Source: Rathayibacter rhapontici
GTDB taxonomy: Bacteria; Actinomycetota; Actinomycetes; Actinomycetales; Microbacteriaceae
Length of the DNA stretch: 64,000 nt
Direction: 5' to 3'
NCBI RefSeq assembly: GCF_001995175.1
Contig: NZ_MUKN01000004.1
Location: 53,558 to 117,557 of the forward strand
The position numbers were made by a program, and so were the translations under genes. This document shows positions 1-9,109 of the stretch, piece by piece. The notes under the pieces are model-generated. The model was given only the letters and a program-made list of their open reading frames with translations, was not told the DNA's origin and did no database searches. Each line of letters opens with the position of its first letter. Position 1 is the stretch's first letter.

Positions 1-275
1 GTGCCGAGGCGGACCGGGAGCCGGTCGCCCAGGTGCAGCGCGCGCCCGTCCCACGCCGCGATGCGGCAGTCGAGCAGGCGGTAGCGGACGCCCTCGGCGA
101 CGAGGACGCCCTCGTCGGGCCCCTGGTCCGGCCAGGTCGGATCGACGGGATGAGCGGCCGTGGCATCGAGGACGACCGCCCAGCGGCCCTCCTCGAGCGC
201 CTCGAGGTGCACGACCTCCCCCTCGGAGGAGGTGGCGCCGTCGGGGTAGGAGACGACCGTGTCGATGCCGATCAC
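1..275 (-). CDS. Hypothetical protein, C-terminus cut by window edge
   Basis: An open frame starts at a GTG (273-275) behind a purine-rich GGGGGAGGGG stretch and runs off the left edge, leaving 91 visible residues that begin VIGIDTVVSYPDG. It contains an HPVDPTWPDQGPDEG-like segment. The N-terminus loosely resembles actinobacterial proteins annotated as metal-dependent or alanyl-tRNA-editing-like hydrolases, but I cannot assign it securely. It lies downstream of, and on the same strand as, the DUF3027 gene (39-bp gap), so co-transcription is likely. The GTG start is chosen for the ribosome-binding site and uninterrupted coding frame; large overlapping frames on the other strand in this GC-rich region are shadows. 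Confidence 0.55.
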   Translation of the reverse strand, partial: MIGIDTVVSYPDGATSSEGEVVHLEALEEGRWAVVLDATAAHPVDPTWPDQGPDEGVLVAEGVRYRLLDCRIAAWDGRALHLGDRLPVRLG

Positions 276-314
276 GCCGTCCCCTCCCCCGTCGTCGCCG
301 CGGCGGACGCCGAC

Positions 315-1343
315 TCAGCGGTCGTCGTCATCCCGGTCGTCGTCGTCGTCATCGGACTCATCGTCGTCGTCGTCATCATCGGACTCGTCGTCGTCGTCCG
401 AGGCGTCGTCATCGTCCGACTCGTCGTCGTCATCGTCATCCGCGTCGTCGTCGTCGTCATCCGACTCGTCGTCATCGTCCTCGTCGTCATCGGACTCGTC
501 GTCGTCGTCGAGCACGACCTGATCGTCGAACTCGTCCTCCGAGTCCGGCGCGTCCTCGTCCGGGTCGTCCTCGTCGTCGTCCTCGTCCGAGTCGTCCGAC
601 TCCTCGCCGGCCGCGTCCTGCGCCGCGCGATAGTCCGCCAGGCGATCCGTCCACGGCACCCAGTCCGGAGCGAGCACCGCTCCCTCGCCGGGCAGCAGCT
701 CGACCTCGAGCACGTTGACGTCCTCGGTCTCGTCGATGCGCGAGAGGGTCGCCGTCCAGAGCCACCCCGGGTAGCCCCTCATGAGGTTCGCGAACTGCAG
801 CGAGACCACGTGCTCTCCCTGCGCCAGCGTCGCCACCAGCGGCCCGATCGTGTCGGGCGGAGCCACGTCGGCGAGCGCCTCGCGGGCACGCTCCTCGGAG
901 GCGGCGAGAACGGAGTCGAGCTCGTACACGGGCTCCTCCTGCTCGTCCTCGACCGCGTCCTCCGTCGGCGACCCGGATCCCGATGCAGGGCCGTCCGTCT
1001 CCGACTGGGAATCCTCGATCGCGCTCTCGAGAACCGCGGGCTCCTCGGCGGGGGCCGGAGGCGCGGGCTCGGCCAGAGGCTCGTCCCGCTCAGGCACGAC
1101 CTCAGCGGTCGATGCGACGTCCTCATCGGTGGACACCTCGACCTCGGCGATCGGCGCATCGTCCTCGTCAGTGGACGCCTCGACCTCGGCGATCTCCGCG
1201 TCGTCCTCGCCGGTCGGAACCTCGGCGACCCTCGTCTCGGCCGCGTCGTCCGCCGCCGTCTCGTCGACGTCTCCGGTCGGCAGGAGGGACTCCTCCCCCT
1301 GGGGCGACGCGAGGTCGCCGGTCGTGCCGTCGGCGTCAGGCAT
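315..1343 (-). CDS. DUF3027 domain protein with poly-acidic C-terminal tail
   Basis: The 342-residue protein has a conserved central part (about residues 135-245, including motifs GYPGWLW, LLPGEGAVLAPDWVPW) that matches the actinobacterial DUF3027 family of unknown function. Residues 1-130 are acidic and Pro/Ala/Glu-rich. The last ~95 residues are almost entirely Asp, Glu and Ser. The ATG overlaps the stop of the upstream cold-shock gene by 8 bp (ATGCCTGA), a csp-DUF3027 pairing that recurs in this phylum. The acidic tail is encoded by a GAC/GAT-rich microsatellite-like tract (315-610), which explains the Ser-rich and Val-rich shadow frames in other phases. Cytoplasmic; no membrane segment seen. 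Confidence 0.8.
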   Translation of the reverse strand: MPDADGTTGDLASPQGEESLLPTGDVDETAADDAAETRVAEVPTGEDDAEIAEVEASTDEDDAPIAEVEVSTDEDVASTAEVVPERDEPLAEPAPPAPAEEPAVLESAIEDSQSETDGPASGSGSPTEDAVEDEQEEPVYELDSVLAASEERAREALADVAPPDTIGPLVATLAQGEHVVSLQFANLMRGYPGWLWTATLSRIDETEDVNVLEVELLPGEGAVLAPDWVPWTDRLADYRAAQDAAGEESDDSDEDDDEDDPDEDAPDSEDEFDDQVVLDDDDESDDDEDDDDESDDDDDDADDDDDDESDDDDASDDDDESDDDDDDDESDDDDDDRDDDDR

Positions 1344-1715
1344 CCAGCTCGTCCGCCACCCGGCGCAGCAGCGCCGCGATCTTGCGGCCGTGGGCCTTGT
1401 CGGGGTAGCGACCGCGCTTGAGGCCGGTGCCGATGCCGTCGAGCAGCTTGACGGTGTCCTCGACGATCACCGACATGTCGTCGGCCGACTTGCGGTTCAT
1501 CTTGACCATGCTGGGGGGCGCCTCGATGACACGGGCGGTCAGGGCCTGAGCCCCGCGCTTGCCGTCGCGATGCCGAACTCGAGGCGTGTGCCGGGCTTCA
1601 CCGCGGTCCCCGAGGGCAGCGCGGAAGCGTGCAGGAAGACCTCCTGGCCGTCATCAGTGCTGATGAAGCCGAAGCCCTTCTCCTCGTCGTAGAACTTGAC
1701 CTTGCCGGTAGGCAT
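1336..1715 (-). CDS. Cold-shock domain protein with C-terminal extension, frameshifted
   Basis: The reading starts MPTGKVKFYDEEKGFGFIST, a cold-shock domain with RNP-type aromatic residues, behind a strong AGGAGGGG site. As written it stops early at 1539. Adding one base near 1566 (GCG ACG to GCG GAC GGC) restores a 126-residue protein ending LLRRVADELDA, the form usual in actinobacteria (cold-shock domain plus ~60-residue helical tail). The restored stop overlaps the DUF3027 start. Role by family: single-stranded nucleic-acid binding. The break is probably a sequencing deletion, because the frame downstream is intact and conserved to the expected stop. Confidence 0.8.
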
Positions 1716-1784
1716 GCAGAACCCCTCCTGGAATCGAAGCAACCACCAGTTTAGAGGCTCCCGGGTGCGGCCTATCCTTGGGGG

Positions 1785-2033
1785 GTGAAGCCACAGCAGC
1801 CGGCGGGCATCGGACGCGCCGAGCGCACCCTCGCCTACATGTTCATCGCGATCATCGCCGTCACGGTGCTCGCGTTCCTCGCGATCCTCCTCGCACCCGT
1901 CTTCGGAGTCGAGCAGTACGAGGGTCCGCTGTGGCGGTTCGTCTTCGCGGTCCCCCTCGTCGGCCTGCCCATCGCCTTCCTGATGATGATCGCGATGCTG
2001 ATCGTCGGAGTGCGCCGCCGCCGCGCGTCCTGA
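1785..2033 (+). CDS. Small two-TM membrane protein
   Basis: This 82-residue protein has two hydrophobic segments (about residues 18-40 and 52-75) and a basic RRRR C-terminus, so both ends are probably cytoplasmic. I do not recognise a characterised family; similar short proteins are common in Microbacteriaceae. The GTG start lies exactly six bases after a TATCCT hexamer (1773-1778), with no ribosome-binding site, which suggests a leaderless transcript. A TTTAGA at 1750-1755 is spaced 17 bp from it and could be the -35. It is divergent from the csp-DUF3027 pair. Confidence 0.65.
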   Translation: MKPQQPAGIGRAERTLAYMFIAIIAVTVLAFLAILLAPVFGVEQYEGPLWRFVFAVPLVGLPIAFLMMIAMLIVGVRRRRAS

Positions 2034-2118
2034 CCCCGCCGACGGCACCGGGGCGGCGTCGAGCCGTCCACCACTCGGCTCCCAGACTCCGTTCAGGCAA
2101 CGCGCAGAAGATGTCCTC

Positions 2119-2808
2119 ATGGACGGACCCCGCATTCTCATCGTCGACGACGAGCCCAACATCAGAGACCTGCTCACCACGAGCCTCCGCTTCGCCGGCT
2201 TCGCCGTGCGCGCGGTGGGCAACGGCGCTCAGGCCATCTCGGCCGTCCTCGAGGAGGAGCCCGACCTGATCATCCTCGACGTGATGCTCCCCGACATGAA
2301 CGGGTTCGGCGTCACGAAGCGCCTGCGCTCCGCCGGCTACACCTCCCCCATCCTCTTCCTCACGGCGAAGGACGACACGGAGGACAAGATCACCGGTCTG
2401 ACGGTCGGCGGGGACGACTACGTCACCAAGCCGTTCAGCCTCGACGAGATCGTGGCGCGCATCAAGGCGATCCTCCGCCGCACCATGCACGCCGAGGAGG
2501 ACGCGGTCATCCGCGCGGGCGAGCTCACGATGGATCAGGACACCCACGAGGTCCTGGTCGGCGACGAGCCGGTCGAGCTCAGCCCCACCGAGTTCAAGCT
2601 GCTGCGGTACCTGATGCTCAACCCCAACCGCGTGCTCAGCAAGGCGCAGATCCTCGACCACGTGTGGGAGTACGACTTCAACGGGGATGCGGGCATCGTC
2701 GAGTCCTACATCTCCTACCTGCGACGTAAGCTCGACACGCATTCGGAGGAATCGCTCATCCAGACCAAGCGAGGATTCGGATACATGCTGAAGGTCGCGA
2801 AGGCCTAG
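2119..2808 (+). CDS. OmpR/PhoB-family response regulator
   Basis: The 229-residue protein has an N-terminal receiver (residues 1-120; acidic pocket DDEP, phospho-acceptor Asp in LIILDVMLPD, Lys in FLTAKDD, then YVTKPF) and a C-terminal winged-helix domain (about 130-227, ending RGFGYMLKV). It should be phosphorylated by the histidine kinase encoded 102 bp downstream and bind DNA as a dimer. It resembles TcrX/PhoP-type mycobacterial regulators but I cannot fix an orthologue. A hairpin (GCGGAG/CTCCGC, 2830-2848) lies between the two genes and could weaken read-through into the kinase gene. Confidence 0.9.
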   Translation: MDGPRILIVDDEPNIRDLLTTSLRFAGFAVRAVGNGAQAISAVLEEEPDLIILDVMLPDMNGFGVTKRLRSAGYTSPILFLTAKDDTEDKITGLTVGGDDYVTKPFSLDEIVARIKAILRRTMHAEEDAVIRAGELTMDQDTHEVLVGDEPVELSPTEFKLLRYLMLNPNRVLSKAQILDHVWEYDFNGDAGIVESYISYLRRKLDTHSEESLIQTKRGFGYMLKVAKA

Positions 2809-2910
2809 CCTCCGAGTCCTGTCGACGTCGCGGAGCCCGGAGCTCCGCACCCCGGCGGTCGTCCCTTCGCGGGGCGGCCGCCGTTCCGCCATCGAGGGAG
2901 TCTCACCGCC

Positions 2911-4569
2911 ATGCACCAGACCCTGGCCGAGCGGTGGAACTCGATCTCCCTGCGGACCAAGATCACCGCGGTGACGGTCCTCCTGCTGACGCTCGGCCTC
3001 CTCGTCTCCGGCATCGGGACCATGACGATGCTGAAGCCGCAGCTCATCTCGCAGCTCGACCGCGATCTCGCGGTCAAGGCGCAGCTCGTGGCGAACACGC
3101 TGAGCGCCAAGGGCGAGGCCGGGCTGAGCGACGACGACAACCTCTACGTCGGCGCGGTCTACGATTCCGAAGGCGTGCAGGGCGACTCGACGGCGATCGG
3201 CCCGAACGACCCCGCCTTCCCGACGAGGTTCACGCTCGACGAGGCCCTCGACATCGGCGACGACCACCGGACGATCGAGAGCGTCAACGGCAAGATCGAG
3301 TACCACTTCGTCGCGACGACCTACTCGCAGGGCAACCAGGTCCAGACGCTGCTGCTGGCCACGTCCACACGGGGCGTGGACAACATCATGACGATCTACC
3401 TCACGATCTTCCTCGGGTTCGGAGTCGCGATCGTCGTCATCGGCGCCATGCTCACGCGCCTGCTCGTCACCACCACCTTCGCGCCGCTGCGCGAGGTCGA
3501 GCGCACCGCCGCCGCCATCGCCGACGGCGACTTCAGCCAGCGGCTCGACGGCACCACGCCGAACACCGAGGTCGGGCGGTTGAACCGCTCCCTCAACGCG
3601 ATGCTGGGCCGGATCGACACGGCCTTCCGCGACCGCGCGCGCACCATCGATCAGATGCGCCGCTTCGTCGGCGACGCCAGCCACGAGCTGCGCACGCCCC
3701 TGGTCTCGGTGCGCGGCTACGCCGAGCTGTACCGGATGGGCGCTCTCCAGACGCCCGAGGCCGTCGGCCAGGCCATGGAGCGCATCGAGAAGGAGGCGAT
3801 CCGGATGGGCGGCCTCGTCGAGGACCTGCTCGAGCTCGCCCGTCTCGACGAGACGAAGCCGCTCGCCCTCGCCCCCGTCGACCTCATGCCCCTCGCGCGC
3901 GACGCCGCCATGGACGCGATGGCCTCCTGGCCCGACCGCGACTTCGGCGTCGAGACCCGCGACGACACTCCGATCGAGACGCCGGCCCTCGACGACGACG
4001 AGCTCACCGGCGCCGCGACGCAGCCGCTGCAGACGGCGGCCGCCGGACTGACCGGACCCATCGCCGCCGCGGGAGCCCGGCTCGCGCGGCTCCGCCGCCG
4101 CCCGAGCCGGGTGAAGGCCGAGGAGATCGCCGCGGGGACTGCCGAGCCGGCCCCCGAGGAGGCCGGGCTGCCCGCGCTGGTCATGGCCGAGGAGAACAAG
4201 ATCCGTCAGGTCCTCACCAACCTCATCGGCAACGCCGTCCGGTACACCCCCGAGGACACGCCCATCGAGATCGGAGTCGCGGTCGACCGCGCGCGCCGCC
4301 TCGCGTTCCTCGAGGTGATCGACCACGGCGAGGGCATCCCGCCGCAGATCCGCGAGAAGATCTTCCAGCGCTTCTGGCGCGCCGACACCTCGCGCACCCG
4401 CGAGACCGGCGGCAGCGGTCTCGGGCTGGCGATCGTCTCCTCCATCGTGGCCGCGCACAAGGGACGCGTCGACGTCGTCGAGACGCCGGGCGGAGGAGCG
4501 ACGTTCCGCGTCGCCCTGCCCCTCCTCACCGTCGGCCCGAACGGCGAATCCTCCCCAGCCTCGGTCTGA
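2911..4569 (+). CDS. Sensor histidine kinase with long catalytic-domain linker
   Basis: The 552-residue membrane kinase has TM1 (about 22-42), an extracytoplasmic sensor loop (about 43-152), TM2 (about 160-182), a HAMP linker, the HisKA motif DASHELRTP (phospho-His near residue 258) and a HATPase with N box NLIGNAVRYTPED, DHGEGIP and GGSGLGLAI motifs. Between the dimerisation domain and the ATP-binding N box lies an unusual ~75-residue Ala/Pro/Arg-rich insertion (about 345-420) containing an LARLRRRPSR stretch. It pairs with the response regulator just upstream. The signal sensed is not evident. Start ATG at 2911 is kept because an ordinary TM1 follows. Confidence 0.9.
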   Translation: MHQTLAERWNSISLRTKITAVTVLLLTLGLLVSGIGTMTMLKPQLISQLDRDLAVKAQLVANTLSAKGEAGLSDDDNLYVGAVYDSEGVQGDSTAIGPNDPAFPTRFTLDEALDIGDDHRTIESVNGKIEYHFVATTYSQGNQVQTLLLATSTRGVDNIMTIYLTIFLGFGVAIVVIGAMLTRLLVTTTFAPLREVERTAAAIADGDFSQRLDGTTPNTEVGRLNRSLNAMLGRIDTAFRDRARTIDQMRRFVGDASHELRTPLVSVRGYAELYRMGALQTPEAVGQAMERIEKEAIRMGGLVEDLLELARLDETKPLALAPVDLMPLARDAAMDAMASWPDRDFGVETRDDTPIETPALDDDELTGAATQPLQTAAAGLTGPIAAAGARLARLRRRPSRVKAEEIAAGTAEPAPEEAGLPALVMAEENKIRQVLTNLIGNAVRYTPEDTPIEIGVAVDRARRLAFLEVIDHGEGIPPQIREKIFQRFWRADTSRTRETGGSGLGLAIVSSIVAAHKGRVDVVETPGGGATFRVALPLLTVGPNGESSPASV

Positions 4570-4648
4570 GCGCCGCCGCCCGGGACGCCCGCGGTCCTAC
4601 CGTTCACGCACGCGCCGATCGGCGCCGACCGGAACGAGAGGACTCCCC

Positions 4649-4939
4649 ATGACCCGCTACCAGACCGACATCGACGCGATGACCACCATGACCGGCACCG
4701 CGCACGGCTACATGGACCGCATCCAGACCGAGGTGTCCGGGCTGCTCGCGCAGCTGACCGGGCTCGAGGCGGTCTGGCAGGGCCAGGCCTCGAACGCGTT
4801 CCAGGGCGTCGTCGGCGTCTGGCGCTCGACGCAGGCGCAGGTCGACGAGGGACTGGCCACCATCACGCTCGCCCTCGGCACGGCCGCTCAGCAGTACGCC
4901 GACACCGAGCAGGCCAACGCGCGCCTCTTCGGCTCCTGA
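4649..4939 (+). CDS. WXG100-family (ESAT-6-like) protein
   Basis: The 96-residue all-helical protein has a central WQG motif (VWQGQASNAF) between two predicted helices, the signature and size of WXG100 proteins exported by type VII (ESX) systems. The ATG follows GGAACGAGAGGA. No EccC, EccB, EccD or partner WXG100 gene lies nearby; it sits alone after the two-component pair and is followed by a strong terminator (4999-5030). It may be secreted in trans by an ESX system encoded elsewhere, or act within the cell. Confidence 0.85.
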   Translation: MTRYQTDIDAMTTMTGTAHGYMDRIQTEVSGLLAQLTGLEAVWQGQASNAFQGVVGVWRSTQAQVDEGLATITLALGTAAQQYADTEQANARLFGS

Positions 4940-4998
4940 GCGCCGGCTCGCGAGGGAGCCGCCGTCCGCGCACTGCCGGGGCGTGCCCGGAACGCACG

Positions 4999-5030
4999 GA
5001 AGGCGGCTCCCCCGGAGGGGAACCGCCTTC
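4999..5030. terminator. Bidirectional hairpin terminator
   Basis: GAAGGCGG and CCGCCTTC arms enclose an inner TCCCC/GGGGA stem with a CGGA loop. It lies between the convergent WXG100 and groL genes, 20 bp past the groL stop. Confidence 0.7.
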
Positions 5031-5050
5031 AGCATGTGGTGCGGGTCGGA

Positions 5051-6705
<1,655 letters not shown>

Positions 6706-6712
6706 TCATTCC

Positions 6713-6737
6713 TGGCACTCGGATGAACCGAGTGCCA
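6713..6737. promoter_or_regulatory. CIRCE operator 1 (HrcA site)
   Basis: TGGCACTC - nine bases - GAGTGCCA, matching the TTAGCACTC-N9-GAGTGCTAA consensus at the core. It lies 44 bp upstream of the groL start. Confidence 0.9.
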
Positions 6738-6747
6738 AGAGCGATTC

Positions 6748-6772
6748 TGGCACTCGCGGGTGACGAGTGCAA
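6748..6772. promoter_or_regulatory. CIRCE operator 2 (HrcA site)
   Basis: A second TGGCACTC - nine bases - GAGTGCAA inverted repeat, 35 bp centre-to-centre from the first. The pair probably brackets or overlaps the groL promoter. Confidence 0.85.
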
Positions 6773-6797
6773 GCGACGTGGCACGGGGCGGAACGAC

Positions 6798-6834
6798 AGG
6801 AGCCGCCGTCCGCACGGGGCGGGCGACGGCTCCT
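6798..6834 (-). terminator. Probable terminator of cspA
   Basis: AGGAGCCG and CGGCTCCT arms enclose a GC-rich loop, 16 bp past the cspA stop. Confidence 0.5.
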
Positions 6835-6849
6835 GGGACGAGCGCCGGG

Positions 6850-7053
6850 TCAGACCAGGCGCACCGATTCCGCCTGGGGTCCCTTCGATCCGCTGCCGAC
6901 CTCGAAGGCGACGTGCTGGCCCTCCTCGAGGACCTTGTATCCCGACATGTCGATCGCGGAGTAGTGGACGAACACGTCCTGCCCGCCGCCGTCGACCGTG
7001 ATGAAGCCGTAGCCCTTCTCAGCGTTGAACCACTTGACGGTTCCGTTCGCCAT
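6850..7053 (-). CDS. cspA: Cold-shock protein CspA
   Basis: The 67-residue protein starts [20 protein letters not shown] and carries both RNA-binding motifs ([16 protein letters not shown]). It is a stand-alone cold-shock domain RNA chaperone of standard size. The ATG at 7053 has a GGGAG site 8 bases upstream, preferred over an in-frame upstream start that would add an atypical 45-residue extension. A possible -10 TAGTAT (7115-7120 on the minus strand) would give a leader of about 55 nt, where cold-responsive control might act. Confidence 0.93.
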   Translation of the reverse strand: MANGTVKWFNAEKGYGFITVDGGGQDVFVHYSAIDMSGYKVLEEGQHVAFEVGSGSKGPQAESVRLV

Positions 7054-7211
7054 TTCCACTCCCAAGTACTGTGCTGCCCTCGACACGAGCGATGCGCGCG
7101 TGCCTCCGAGTCGAGATACTAATCCGCGGCACGGGCCCGGAAACGGCGCGATCGCGCCTTCGGGAAAGAGTTGTCCGCGATTCAACACGGATTAAACGTG
7201 CCGGAAACAGA

Positions 7212-7261
7212 AGCCCCGGTGGAGGCGGGTTCCGATCGCCTCGTCGGGGACGATCGGGGCT
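7212..7261 (-). terminator. Probable terminator after LytR_C gene
   Basis: AGCCCC/GGGGCT outer stem with an inner GAGGCG/CGCCTC stem, starting at the stop codon of the minus-strand gene. The 7054-7260 gap otherwise holds the cspA promoter and a 14-bp palindrome GGCGCGATCGCGCC near 7143. Confidence 0.45.
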
Positions 7262-7797
7262 CAGTCGACGGGGTAGTCGGCGCCGAGCACCACGACGAGA
7301 TCGCCGGTCTCGGCGAACTCGTCGCCCTGCACCAGCGCCCCGAGTCCGAGCGACTCGACCAGGCCGAGCGCGGCGCCCTGGAGCGAGGGGTCGGCGTAGT
7401 AGACGGTGGTCGCGGCCTGGTCCTCCGAGCTGGCGTTCGCGACCGTCGGCACCGTCCAGCCGTCCGTGGTGAGCGCGTCGCCGGCGCTCGCGGCGAGCCC
7501 GGCCGTCGGAGTGCCGTTGAGCACGGTGATCTGGAGCGAGGGGTCCACGGTCGGAGCGACCTCCGGCGTCGCGTCGGCGATGCCGGTGGGGGCCGTGAAG
7601 ACGTCGTTGAACTGCACGCGGTTGTCGATCACGAGGAGGCCGATGAAGCCGAGGAGGACGATCACCCCGGTGGCCAGCGCCGCCCAGGCGAGGGCGATGA
7701 GGCGGGCGTGCGGTGCCGGCGGCCTGCGGTGAGCGCCGACGCGGCCCTCCGTCGCGGGGACCTCGTCGAATCGGTCCTTCGGGTGCGTGTTCGACAT
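7261..7797 (-). CDS. LytR C-terminal domain membrane protein
   Basis: The 178-residue protein has a short cytoplasmic N-terminus, one TM helix (about residues 33-57) and an extracytoplasmic LytR_C-type domain (about 85-178; begins ITVLNGTPTAGLA, ends DLVVVLGADYPV). It lacks the catalytic LytR-CpsA-Psr domain, so it is not itself a teichoic or arabinogalactan ligase; such short proteins may bind cell-wall polymers. It is followed on the same strand (lower coordinates) by cspA but separated by a probable terminator. Confidence 0.8.
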   Translation of the reverse strand: MSNTHPKDRFDEVPATEGRVGAHRRPPAPHARLIALAWAALATGVIVLLGFIGLLVIDNRVQFNDVFTAPTGIADATPEVAPTVDPSLQITVLNGTPTAGLAASAGDALTTDGWTVPTVANASSEDQAATTVYYADPSLQGAALGLVESLGLGALVQGDEFAETGDLVVVLGADYPVD

Positions 7798-7843
7798 CGA
7801 GATCGGAGCCGGCCTTCCGTTGCGGTGTGCTCGAGCAGCGGGT

Positions 7844-8140
7844 CTACTCGGGCCGCCCGAGGCGCCGCGCGGCGCGGGCGCCGGAGCGCCCGTCGCGGAT
7901 GCGCAGGAGGCGCTTCACGAGCATCGGGTCGTGGGCGAGGGCCGCGGGTGAGCCGAGGACCGCGCCGAGGACCTGATAGTAGCGGGCGACCGAGAGCCCG
8001 AACCTGGAGCGGATCGCGTCCTCCTTGTCCCCGGAGCGCGAGGTCCAGTCGCGCTCGAAGTCGAGCACCTCGCGGTCGCGCTCGGAGAGCGGCGCGCTCG
8101 ACGCGCTCGTGCCCCGCGTCGTCCCCGTCGTCCCGCTCAT
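7844..8140 (-). CDS. DUF3263 domain protein
   Basis: The 98-residue basic protein has the DUF3263 pattern (LSERDREVLDFERDW, FGLSVARYYQVLG, DPMLVKRLLRIRD), a helix-turn-helix-like fold conserved in actinobacteria and of unknown function. The ATG at 8140 lies six bases after TACCCT (8147-8152 on the minus strand) with no ribosome-binding site, suggesting a leaderless mRNA. It lies 46 bp upstream of the LytR_C gene on the same strand, and the DUF3263-LytR_C pair is a common neighbourhood in this phylum. Confidence 0.85.
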   Translation of the reverse strand: MSGTTGTTRGTSASSAPLSERDREVLDFERDWTSRSGDKEDAIRSRFGLSVARYYQVLGAVLGSPAALAHDPMLVKRLLRIRDGRSGARAARRLGRPE

Positions 8141-8166
8141 CCGTCCAGGGTAGGCACGCCCGCCGC

Positions 8167-8631
8167 TCACGCCGCGGAGGCGCTCCGGTACATGCTCACG
8201 TGCGCGATGCCCGCCTCCTGGTACTCCTCCCCGAAGGCGACGAAGCCCGAGCGGGTGTAGAGCCCGGCGACGTGCGCCTGGGCGTGCAGGAGGATCGCCT
8301 CGTCGCCGTGGCGCCGGATCACCGCCTGCACCAGTGCGTGAGCGAGCCCCTCCCCCCTCCTGTCCGCTCGGGTGGCGACACGGCCGATGACGCGGTGCGC
8401 GTCGGCGTGCTCCGCCTCGGCGTCGACGAGGGTCCGGAGATAGGCGGCGGTCCCGTGCGCGTCGGCGATCCACCAGTGCCGCGCGGTCGGCTCGAGATCA
8501 CGACCGTCCAGCTCGTCGTCGTCGACGCGCTGCTCCCGGAGGAACACGTCGGTCCTCAGCCGCGCGAAGGCGTACACCTCCTCCGTCGAGAGTTCGCTCC
8601 ACGCTTTCGAGATCACGGAATTCACCTGCAC
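8167..8631 (-). CDS. ElaA-like GNAT N-acetyltransferase
   Basis: The ~154-residue protein shows the ElaA-type N-terminus (FARLRTDVFLREQ, DELDGRDLEPTARHWW) and a GNAT acetyl-CoA loop (RVATRADRRGEGLAHALV). Acceptor unknown. The start is uncertain: GTG codons at 8631, 8625 and 8616 are all in frame; 8631 is preferred because TAAACT lies seven bases before it, the spacing seen at other leaderless genes here. It is divergent from msrB. Confidence 0.8.
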   Translation of the reverse strand: MQVNSVISKAWSELSTEEVYAFARLRTDVFLREQRVDDDELDGRDLEPTARHWWIADAHGTAAYLRTLVDAEAEHADAHRVIGRVATRADRRGEGLAHALVQAVIRRHGDEAILLHAQAHVAGLYTRSGFVAFGEEYQEAGIAHVSMYRSASAA

Positions 8632-8638
8632 GGCTGGG

Positions 8639-8678
8639 AGTTTACGAGAGAGGAGGGGAGCGACCTCCCCCGTAAACT
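8639..8678. promoter_or_regulatory. Back-to-back divergent promoters, elaA-like gene / msrB
   Basis: TAAACT hexamers lie on both strands (minus 8639-8644, plus 8673-8678) inside the inverted repeat AGTTTACG-N24-CGTAAACT. A second palindrome GGGGAG-CGAC-CTCCCC (8655-8670) lies between. The two -10 boxes are only 28 bp apart, so each -35 region falls in the other promoter's spacer. Confidence 0.5.
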
Positions 8679-8701
8679 GGCGAGGAATCCTAGGGAGACC
8701 C

Positions 8702-9109
8702 ATGTCGTCGTATTCCGTGAACAAGACCGACGCCGAGTGGCGCGAGGAGCTCGACCGCGAGCAGTACGCGGTCCTGCGCGAAGCCGCCACCGAGCGTCCG
8801 TGGACCGGCGAGCTGCTCGACGAGCACCGCTCCGGCCTGTACACCTGTGCCGCCTGCCACGCGGAGCTCTTCCAGAGCGGCACCAAGTTCGACTCCGGCT
8901 GCGGCTGGCCGAGCTTCTACGAGTCGGTGAACCCCGACGCGGTGCAGCTGATCGAGGACGACACGCTCGGCATGGTTCGCACTGAGGTGCGCTGCGCGAA
9001 CTGCGGTTCGCACCTGGGCCACGTGTTCCCCGACGGCTTCGGCACTCCGACCGGCGACCGGTACTGCATGAACTCGATCGCACTCGAGTTCCAGGCCGAG
9101 AGCGAGTGA
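8702..9109 (+). CDS. msrB: Peptide-methionine (R)-S-oxide reductase MsrB
   Basis: Reduces the R epimer of methionine sulfoxide in oxidised proteins. The 135-residue protein is of standard length, with zinc-binding CxxC pairs (YTCAACHAE; VRCANCGSH), the substrate region SGCGWPSFYE and the catalytic RYCMNS motif. AGGGAG lies 5 bases before the ATG. The stop overlaps the start of the following nitroreductase gene (GTGA), so the two are co-transcribed, a plausible redox-repair pair. Confidence 0.95.
   Translation: MSSYSVNKTDAEWREELDREQYAVLREAATERPWTGELLDEHRSGLYTCAACHAELFQSGTKFDSGCGWPSFYESVNPDAVQLIEDDTLGMVRTEVRCANCGSHLGHVFPDGFGTPTGDRYCMNSIALEFQAESE

Noticed and set aside
33..1421. Long plus-strand frames (462 aa, Val/Ile- and Ser-rich) over the DUF3027 gene
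   Set aside because: They are antisense and phase shadows of the repetitive GAC/GAT tract; the minus-strand frame matches a known family.
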